Shown here: positions 61,001 through 64,000 of the stretch, piece after piece
How the letters are laid out: the number at the start of each line of letters is the position of its first letter
Numbering within the stretch: the first letter of the stretch is position 1
Assembly: GCA_903813345.2 (NCBI GenBank)
Contig: CAIIXF020000004.1
Location: 600,513 to 664,512 of the forward strand
DNA: 64,000 nucleotides
DNA from: Owenia fusiformis
Lineage: Eukaryota; Annelida; Polychaeta; Sabellida; Oweniidae
Reading direction: 5' to 3'
Notes under the pieces: model-generated
Told to the model about the DNA's origin: nothing
Database searches by the model: none
What the model saw: the letters and a program-made list of their open reading frames with translations, nothing else
Program-made: the position numbers and the translations under genes

Positions 61001-62801
61001 AACTTTTATCAACAAAAATAACAAATTATAATAATTATCCAACAGAAATTTTCATATATAAGACATAGTACCATGGGTACTTGGCTCACAAGAGGTTGTT
61101 TGAATCTATATATGCTACTTATTTAGGACACACAGACTGGCAGTTAGATATACTGTCCAGACATACAGACAGACTGGGTGATTGTGTTAGCCCACTCTAA
61201 GTGAGCTAAAACGCATTATAACAGAAGTACCTTATATACCTTTGCACAAAGCAAATGTATTAAAATAGAGCAAAGCATTACCTTATTCCAAGCAGTCCTC
61301 CTGTCCACATGTCTATAAGCCCAGAGTTTACCTCATACCCATAGTTTGCAATCCAAGCATTCCATTGTTAATGTGTTATATTATAAACTAATAGCAGATA
61401 AATGATGCGGAACAGTCAACTGCATGCTTTTCATAATCTGCTATTAATTGGGAGGCCAAGGGAAAATATGTGTCAAGGTGAAGGTAATTTTTCTTAATCG
61501 TTAAAAATCAAATGGACAATGAATTTTAATGAAGATGGTGTCTAATGTTTTGATTAAAATACTTTCGCTTCAAATGATATTTTCACCTGACCCAATAAAT
61601 GGTGTTAATTCATTCACTTCATATGATATTTTCACCTGGCCCAATCAATGGTGTTAATTCATTCACTTCATATGATATTTTCACCTGGCCCAATCAATGG
61701 TGTTAATTCATTCACTTCATATGATATTTTCACTTGGCCCAATCAATGGTGTAAATTCATTCACTTCATATGATATTTTCACCTGGCCCAATCAATGGTG
61801 TTAATTCATTCACTTCATATGATATTTTCACCTGGCCCAATCAATGGTGTTAATTCATTCACTTCATATGATATTTTCACCTGGCCCAATCAATGGTCTT
61901 AATTCATTCACTTCATATGATATTTTCACCTGGCCCAATCAATGGTCTTAATTCATTCACTTCAAATGATATTTTCACCTGGCCCAATCAATGGTGTTAA
62001 TTCATTCACTTCATATGATATTTTCACCTGGCCCAATCAATGGTGTTAATTCATTCACTTCATATGATATTTTCACCTGGCCCAATCAATGGTCTTAATT
62101 CATTCACTTCATATGATATTTTCACCTGGCCCAATCAATGGTCTTAATTCATTCACTTCATATGATATTTTCACCTGGCCCAATCAATGGTGTTAATTCA
62201 TTCACTTCATATGATATTTTCACCTGGCCCAATCAATGGTGTTAATTCATTCACTTCATATGATATTTTCACCTGGCCCAATCAATGGTGTTAATTCATT
62301 CACTTCATATGATATTTTCACCTGGCCCAATCAATGGTGTTAATTCATTCACTTCATATGATATTTTCACCTGGCCCAATCAATGGTGTTAATTCATTCA
62401 CTTATTATGATATTTTCACCTGGCCCAATCAATGGTGTTAATTCATTCATTTCATATGATATTTTCACCTGGCCCAATCAATGGTGTAAATTCATTCACT
62501 TCATATGATATTTTCACCTGGCCCAATCAATGGTGTTAATTTATTCACTTCATATGATATTTTTACCTGGCCCAATCAATGGTGTTAATTCATTCACTTC
62601 ATATGATATTTTCACCTGGCCCAATCAATGGTGTTAATTCATTCACTTCATATGATATTTTCACCTGGCCCAATCAATGGTGTTAATTCATTCACTTCAT
62701 ATGATATTTTCACCTGGCCTAATCAATGGTGTTAATTCATTCACTTCATATGATATTTTCACCTGGCCCAATCAATGGTGTTAATTCATTCTTTGAAATC
62801 A
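30984..62801 (-). CDS. FARP: FARP1/2 orthologue (RhoGEF), C-terminal part, at least 16 exons
   Basis: Sixteen exons join in phase into about 730 aa plus alternative ends: linker (62763 to 54180), DH domain (53200 to about 39600), PH1 (39632 to 38859), linker and PH2 (38617 to the terminal exons). Signatures matching FARP1/2 include KVCYLPLNTFLLKPAQRL, REFIREGCLQKLSRKG, QQRMFFLFSDMLVYTS, HRANTTMHVCWHRNTSVS, LWVVFTNFCLFFYK and HVYFFRAESEYTFERW. FARP proteins are FERM-DH-PH-PH guanine nucleotide exchange factors for Rac/Rho-type GTPases, working at membranes in neurons and in adhesion signalling. The N-terminal FERM exons should lie beyond 64 kb. Three phase-compatible terminal exons (a, b, c) imply alternative C-termini. 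Exons are listed separately. Confidence 0.9.
31048..31931. other. FARP intron/3' region with degenerate repeats
   Basis: 31140-31400 has degenerate units of about 55 bp built on ATCATGTGACTG and AACCAATCA. Nothing else is recognised. Confidence 0.5.
31932..32034 (-). CDS. FARP: FARP alternative terminal exon b
   Basis: Acceptor TTTTGTAG, then WVETLSSATQSAKRTRLF, ERLESSQPPNMIYPQ and a stop. Same phase and same Trp-x-Glu...Ser-Ala-Thr start as exons a and c, with a longer basic tail. The similarity to the human FARP1 end (WMEVIRSATSSASR) supports it as PH2 sequence. Confidence 0.8.
32035..33821. other. FARP intron, no other feature seen
   Basis: AT-rich; two CCATGGTAACA motifs near 33120-33170. 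No coding sequence. Confidence 0.4.
33822..33906 (-). CDS. FARP: FARP alternative terminal exon a
   Basis: Acceptor TTGGCTATAG, then WLEVINSATINSSDSQLRG, ATGVNTKH and a stop. Its start is closest to the vertebrate WMEVIRSAT. It is the first terminal exon met downstream of 36200-36351. The upstream intron holds repeated ACCAATCAGA motifs (33905-34090). Confidence 0.8.
33907..36199. other. FARP intron
   Basis: Contains the CCAAT-like repeats next to exon a and the inverted-repeat element at 35368-35763. No exon seen. Confidence 0.5.
35368..35763. mobile_element. Inverted-repeat element in a FARP intron
   Basis: AAGGACGATTCTCGGTTTGG is inverted at the right end (CCAAACCGAGAATCGTCCTT). Inside, a block of about 110 bp is present twice in direct orientation (35417-35535, 35604-35720). 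No coding sequence. Confidence 0.7.
36200..36351 (-). CDS. FARP: FARP exon: PH2 core
   Basis: DDFPLASLPLLGYSVTTPAE, then NIHKDYVFKLQFKNHVYFF and RAESEYTFER. Acceptor CTTTTCAAG, donor GTGGGT, 152 nt. It ends with two bases of an Arg codon, completed by any of the three terminal exons. Confidence 0.95.
36716..36823 (-). CDS. FARP: FARP exon: start of PH2
   Basis: NQLSGYLLRKFKNSNGWQKL, then WVVFTNFCLFFYKTFQ. Acceptor TTTTTCAG, donor GTAAGT, 108 nt in phase 0 at both ends. Strong match to FARP1/2. Confidence 0.95.
37194..38459 (-). repeat. Splice-donor minisatellite: 20 extra copies of a FARP exon end
   Basis: Exactly 20 units of 63 bp with no indels and very few substitutions. On the minus strand each unit is the last 44 nt of exon 38460-38617 (AATACAAGTGTTAGCATAC to GGCAATAGAG) joined to the first 19 nt of the intron (GTAAAATAATAG). 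Every unit therefore carries a copy of the splice donor. In the exon frame GTAAAATAA stops immediately, so use of a later donor would truncate the protein. The long plus-strand open frame through the array is a by-product. Confidence 0.95.
38460..38617 (-). CDS. FARP: FARP exon: PH1-PH2 linker, source of the donor array
   Basis: SEGLDSSDLQDDQTAALSGG, then HRANTTMHVCWHRNTSVS and IHDHYVAIE. Acceptor TTTATTGCAG, 158 nt. The motif HRANTTMHVCWHRNTSVS is conserved in FARP1/2. The donor GTAAAA is the first of 21 identical ones. Confidence 0.95.
38859..39051 (-). CDS. FARP: FARP exon: PH1 second half
   Basis: VEENGSKMDVANSFAIYGGN, then RCLMVAASTQEEKDKWIEDL, typical of PH strands 5-7 and the C-terminal helix (Trp). 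Acceptor TACCTTTAG, donor GTGAGT, 193 nt. Confidence 0.9.
39076..39255. repeat. Minisatellite, about 20-bp unit
   Basis: Degenerate copies of AACAATGAATTCCATGAT in the PH1 intron. Confidence 0.7.
39402..39632 (-). CDS. FARP: FARP exon: end of DH and start of PH1
   Basis: ENLQKLVELQRDLVGIDNL, then REFIREGCLQKLSRKGYQQ, RMFFLFSDMLVYTSRT and FKVHGQLPLRGMI. Acceptor CATTTCAG, donor GTAAGT, 231 nt, phase 0. Very close to human FARP1/2. Confidence 0.97.
39770..39935. repeat. Minisatellite, about 29-bp unit
   Basis: About five copies of AAATACATGTAAAATAATCA with ATCATAATG spacing. Confidence 0.7.
40140..40249 (-). CDS. FARP: FARP exon: DH helix, source of the acceptor array
   Basis: After a split Arg: LLSHYNNDHNDYRDCYEALQ, then KVKEITSRFEDQVRHL. 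Human FARP has LCAHYSPGHRDYADCHEAL at this place. Donor GTAAGA, 110 nt. The first 51 nt and the preceding intron end form the 75-bp unit repeated upstream. Confidence 0.95.
40250..43596 (-). repeat. Splice-acceptor minisatellite: 45 extra copies of a FARP exon start
   Basis: 45 units, mostly 75 bp, precede exon 40140-40249 in transcription order. Each joins 24 nt of intron end (CTATATATACTATATATTACAG) to the first 51 nt of the exon (GCCTGCTTAGTCACTACAAT on to GGGATTGTTATG). Five units lack 9 bp, one has 3 extra, and one near 43370 lacks 2 bp. Excluding the three distal units beyond that 2-bp loss, all 42 nearer units are open in the exon frame (GLLSHYNNDHNDYRDCYD, LYILYIT). A second frame is also open. 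Confidence 0.97.
43597..43712. repeat. Near-perfect hairpin next to the acceptor array
   Basis: Arms of 41 bp (ATATTCCATTCTATT, GTGAATACATGTTCATC) face each other across a 33-bp loop. It lies within 20 bp of the distal end of the array. It is probably a tiny transposon. Confidence 0.85.
43713..44169. other. FARP intron, no other feature seen
   Basis: A triple CGTGGTATATACA motif near 43870-43910; otherwise nothing recognised. Confidence 0.5.
44170..44356 (-). CDS. FARP: FARP exon: DH core
   Basis: LYINYIEKHEEILNEIQNA, then KFETIYKEFEGQKVCYLPL and NTFLLKPAQRLLHYQLILT. KPAQRL is the conserved DH signature in the GTPase-contact region. Acceptor CTGTTTCAG, donor GTAAGT, 187 nt. Confidence 0.97.
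44865..45050. repeat. Three tandem copies of about 52 bp
   Basis: TGTATAGAGTCCAATGAATC plus ACTTTTGCCACCTTAAGA, three times, ending 20 bp from exon 45072-45153. It does not overlap the exon. Confidence 0.8.
45072..45153 (-). CDS. FARP: FARP exon: DH
   Basis: EGKSNAHLNGEYRRIGDVML, then NNMEVLQ. Human: GDHQRIGDILLRNM. Acceptor TTACTTCCAG, donor GTAAAT, 82 nt, phases fit both neighbours. Confidence 0.93.
45290..45775. repeat. GCATTATGGGAGGAAA repeats on both sides of an exon
   Basis: TGCATTATGGGAGGAAA plus TCTGC occurs at about 45308 and at least twice at 45680-45740, with a degenerate third nearby. The exon 45517-45650 lies between them. A related GGAAACGTCTGC touches the acceptor. Confidence 0.6.
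45517..45650 (-). CDS. FARP: FARP exon: DH
   Basis: WFRNAASKEDVWPETLMHLM, then FSHLDPLYEQHCQFLREVEQ and RLAFW. Matches human VWFRS...SNIDPVYEFH...EVEQRLALW. Acceptor TCCTGTTTCAG, donor GTGAGT, 134 nt. Confidence 0.95.
45776..46502. other. FARP intron, no other feature seen
   Basis: Unordered AT-rich DNA. No exon or transposon recognised. Confidence 0.4.
46503..46580. mobile_element. MITE-like element, copy 2
   Basis: ACAGGGTG at the left and CACCCTGT at the right, with TCTTTACACTTTACAT inside, related to 28902-28981. Confidence 0.55.
46745..49696 (+). CDS. LINE ORF2: partial endonuclease plus reverse transcriptase
   Basis: An uninterrupted frame of about 983 codons runs from the truncation to TAA. 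The endonuclease remnant has [22 protein letters not shown] and CTDHSTLEL. The reverse transcriptase has [56 protein letters not shown] and the catalytic YADDT, followed by a [10 protein letters not shown] and HLGF thumb region. A Cys-rich end ([16 protein letters not shown]) is typical of Jockey/CR1-type elements. There are no stops or frameshifts, so the insertion is young, but without the start of the endonuclease it cannot be fully active. The first internal ATG is at 47006. Confidence 0.92.
   Translation, partial: [983 protein letters not shown]
46745..49899 (+). mobile_element. 5'-truncated non-LTR retrotransposon with 11-bp target duplication
   Basis: AATCTTAAAAA flanks the element on both sides (46734-46744, 49900-49910). 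It starts inside the endonuclease domain, so it is 5'-truncated, and ends after a tail with GAAATAAATGTATAATGAA. It is antisense to FARP in the 7.5-kb DH intron. Jockey/CR1-like by its coding sequence. Confidence 0.92.
50223..51709. mobile_element. Non-autonomous hAT-like element with perfect 8-bp duplication
   Basis: Ends CAGTGTTTTTCCTAAG and the inverse CTTAGGAAAAACACTG. GGCCTAAA is repeated exactly on both sides (50215-50222, 51710-51717). An 8-bp duplication and CAGTG ends fit hAT. The 1487 bp contain only short frames and no recognisable transposase. It is inserted in a short GGCCTAAAT repeat within a FARP intron. Confidence 0.9.
52196..52605. repeat. Minisatellite, 28-bp unit
   Basis: About 14 copies of AAATCACTCAGAATTACA plus GGGTGTTCAT. 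Confidence 0.9.
52850..53130. repeat. Minisatellite, about 18-bp unit
   Basis: About 15 copies of CATTGTGACATTCCCAC with variants CTCAACAGT and CCTCCA, 70 bp downstream of the donor of exon 53200-53289. Confidence 0.9.
53200..53289 (-). CDS. FARP: FARP exon: start of the DH domain
   Basis: KYPADRAYYIAKELLMTERT, then YKKDLEVLTV. Human: PTDRAYFIAKE...TERTYLKDLEVIT. This is the first DH helix (CR1). Acceptor TGTTTTAG, donor GTAAGT, 90 nt, phase 0. Confidence 0.96.
53290..54179. other. FARP intron with a possible SINE
   Basis: On the minus strand GGTTGGCCTAGTGGTTAAGG (about 54115-54135) is an A-box-like tRNA-derived head. No clear B box was found, so the SINE call is weak. Nothing else seen. 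Confidence 0.35.
54180..54332 (-). CDS. FARP: FARP exon: linker before DH
   Basis: ITKETVVTTVTRDENERSLP, then KSRSTTSDKLSAASMGSPVH. Ser/Thr-rich, unstructured. Acceptor ATCTCTTCAG, donor GTAAAA, 153 nt, phase 0. Assigned by position, splice sites and phase rather than strong similarity. Confidence 0.8.
54333..56281. other. FARP intron, no other feature seen
   Basis: AT-rich; 55880-55940 has three copies of CTTTTATATTGTACTATGG type. No exon seen. Confidence 0.4.
56282..56374 (-). CDS. FARP: FARP exon: acidic-proline linker
   Basis: DDDEPEPLPPPPPEPLQEV, then NSVSPSVARATK. A proline-rich stretch that could bind SH3 or WW domains. Acceptor ATTTTGCAG, donor GTAATT, 93 nt, phase 0. Confidence 0.8.
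56385..56490. repeat. ATATGCGCAT repeats, first array
   Basis: Units of about 27-29 bp with TATATGCGCAT and an A/T-rich GATGA spacer, beginning 10 bp inside the intron. The same family lies at 57215-57365 in the neighbouring intron. Confidence 0.75.
56968..57124 (-). CDS. FARP: FARP exon: Ser/Thr-rich linker
   Basis: SEPIISSPKENGHVSPLPSY, then SDALEIEQQRSQVQSV and a TTVTTTTTTSS run. Acceptor GTTATTTCTAG, donor GTTTGT, 157 nt. Phases match both neighbours. Confidence 0.8.
57215..57365. repeat. ATATGCGCAT repeats, second array
   Basis: About six units of TATATGCGCATATTGATGAT type, decaying toward the end. Confidence 0.75.
57366..59188. other. FARP intron with a short repeat
   Basis: 58719-58835 is a 17-18-bp array of GTCACAAAGGATATATT/GTGTATGT. 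No exon is recognised. Confidence 0.5.
59189..59281 (-). CDS. FARP: FARP exon: linker
   Basis: SPAPDYQNISEVAEAMREEA, then GVRERPTFTTG. Acceptor CAGATTTAG, donor GTGAGT, 93 nt. Phase fits both neighbours. Confidence 0.8.
59664..59904 (-). CDS. FARP: FARP exon: linker
   Basis: SAGSLSEKSPRSQRTKAAVD, then DSPPSTNKQMVDRKMSAPVF and EIEEHELSRSSEVGNIPEIL. Low complexity, rich in Ser and Glu, probably a flexible phosphorylatable region between the FERM part and DH. Acceptor TTGTTCTAG, donor GTATGT, 241 nt. Confidence 0.8.
59938..60025. repeat. Minisatellite, 22-bp unit
   Basis: Four copies of AAACCTGTAAACTAAATCAC, 35 bp upstream of the exon acceptor. Confidence 0.85.
60455..60830. repeat. Degenerate GATGTCAATGTTT repeats
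   Basis: Irregularly spaced copies of GATGTCAATGTTT with TTCAATGTGAACA-type spacers; an old array. Confidence 0.6.
60831..61566. other. FARP intron, no feature seen
   Basis: No exon, transposon or ordered repeat recognised. Confidence 0.4.
61567..62762 (-). repeat. Splice-donor minisatellite: 24 extra copies of a putative FARP microexon end
   Basis: 24 units of 49 bp, very uniform. On the minus strand each joins AATTAACACCATTGATTGGG plus CCAG (end of the putative exon 62763-62801) to GTGAAAATATCATATGAAG (start of the intron). As in the array at 37194, the true copy is the one next to the exon and each further unit repeats the donor. The exon frame stops at TGA just after the donor. Confidence 0.9.
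62763..62801 (-). CDS. FARP: Putative FARP microexon
   Basis: 39 nt: acceptor ACCTTTGCAG, then ISKNELTPLIGP with one base left over, donor GTGAAA. The phase (one base) fits exon 59664-59904, which starts with two bases, giving an Ala codon. There is no strong family similarity in this linker. The fact that an array of the same design as the one at 37194 ends here supports it. Confidence 0.5.
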
Positions 62802-64000
62802 CTGCAAAGGTAATTTTTTTTTCACCAGGTGTATCTACTGTCTCTCTCCAAACATACCAATCATATCAACCCATACTGAATAAATAAGGCCCATACAGAC
62901 TAAATGCCTGTTTAGCAGGGACTATGCCAAAAATTCCAAACATTAATCTTTGCTTAATGGTTTTGCTTTTGTTTTTGCATGCAAGTCCCGTTTTGAATAA
63001 CAAAAAAGTCTGGTCACGATCCTTTGCAGAGAACATTTGGCATTGATACCTGATCTGATGACATTGATGAATAAATGATCTTTGGTTCTGCCCTGCAACC
63101 ATGATCAGCACTGAGTGTGGCCACCCAATTATTTTTGAAAACATATAATCAATCTGAAAAAGCCTAACTTCCATTTAGCCATTAATAAGGCACACATTCC
63201 GGCACATATAGCAGCACACATTCAATCCCTTACCACCATGCCTTAATTGTAATATACCAGCACACATTAGGGCATATATAACAGCACACATTCAATCCCT
63301 TACCACCATGTTTTAATTGTCAGATAATGACTTATTACAAGCACCGCAACACCAATGGAGTAAATTTATTCTTACCAAAAATATTTCTCGATGATGACAA
63401 CATATCAATGATGACAGAAAAATATGTCTTCCAATAGTGAAGACTAGATTCAGGATTATAAGATATATTAATTTTCTTTCTCTATGAACTGTCGGCAAGT
63501 CAGTTGTAAAACAATCTGTAAAGTAACAAACAGTTGAAGCACATTTTGAAGCACTATATACATACATACCTTTGATACACTACAGCACGCTTTAATATAC
63601 TAAAGCACATTATCATTCACTAGAGCAAACTTTAATATACTAGAGCACACTTTAACATATAAGAGCACATTAATACTCAATATAACACACTTTAACATAC
63701 CAGAGCACACTTTAACATGTAAGATCACATTATTACTCAATATAACACACTTTAACATATAGCAGTACACTTTAACATATAAAATCACATTATTACTCAC
63801 TAAAGCACACTTTAATATACTAGAGCACATTATTACTCACTAGAGCACAGTTTATAAACATACTAGAGCACACTTTAACATACCAGAGCACACTTTAACA
63901 TGTAAAATCACATTATTACTCACTAGAGCACACATTGATATATCAGAGCACACTTTAACATATAGGAGCACATTGTTACTCACTAGATCACACTTTTACA
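62802..64000. repeat. FARP intron with two short repeat groups
   Basis: 63186-63305 holds two copies of about 60 bp with GCACACATTCAATCCCTTAC. From 63597 to the end is an array of GAGCACACTTTAACATA alternating with CACATTATTACTCACTA, continuing past the window. No FERM exon is visible. Confidence 0.6.

Noticed and set aside
63313-63830. ORFs near the right end as FERM exons
   Set aside because: The sequences show no FERM similarity, and part is a short tandem repeat; FERM exons are expected beyond the window.

Overview
The window is eukaryotic and almost certainly from an invertebrate animal. Genes have short coding exons with GT/AG introns, there is abundant minisatellite and transposon DNA, composition is AT-rich, and the proteins are metazoan families (CIB, TRIM, FARP). 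The species cannot be fixed from the sequence. A marine invertebrate such as amphioxus, a hemichordate or a mollusc fits; minisatellites that span splice junctions and 2A-like peptides would suit amphioxus but do not prove it.

Layout. 1-5.9 kb holds an intronless calcium- and integrin-binding (CIB) gene on the minus strand and a 1.1-kb minisatellite. 5.9-11.9 kb holds a three-exon plus-strand gene for a protein of about 1248 aa: a hydrophobic segment joined to a 2A-like motif, then a nucleotidyltransferase-like domain, then 12 TPRs. Its 3' coding end has been amplified into a tandem array that a Harbinger-type MITE later split. 12-15.3 kb is a duplicated non-coding block (copy A) carrying a broken DDE transposon. 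16.6-20.1 kb holds a TRIM-like gene hemmed in by foldback elements. 20.1-25.8 kb is a set of concentric inverted repeats with nested MITEs. 26.8-31.0 kb is the second copy (B) of the duplicated block, which runs into the 3' end of the next gene.

From about 62.8 kb down to 31.0 kb the minus strand encodes the C-terminal half of a FARP1/2 orthologue (FERM, RhoGEF and pleckstrin protein). Sixteen exons can be placed with matching splice phases: linker, DH domain, PH1 and PH2, followed by three alternative terminal exons. The FERM exons would lie beyond 64 kb. The introns contain a 5'-truncated non-LTR retrotransposon with an 11-bp target-site duplication, a hAT-like element with a perfect 8-bp duplication, and many minisatellites.

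The most striking feature is that three large minisatellites in FARP are each built from an exon-intron junction of that gene. One is 45 extra copies of an intron end plus exon start, so 45 extra splice acceptors, nearly all in an open frame. The others are 20 and 24 extra copies of an exon end plus intron start, so extra splice donors. Two more arrays, at a FARP terminal exon and at the TPR gene, carry repeated stop-codon regions. The second main discovery is the 2A-like motif at the front of the nucleotidyltransferase-TPR protein.
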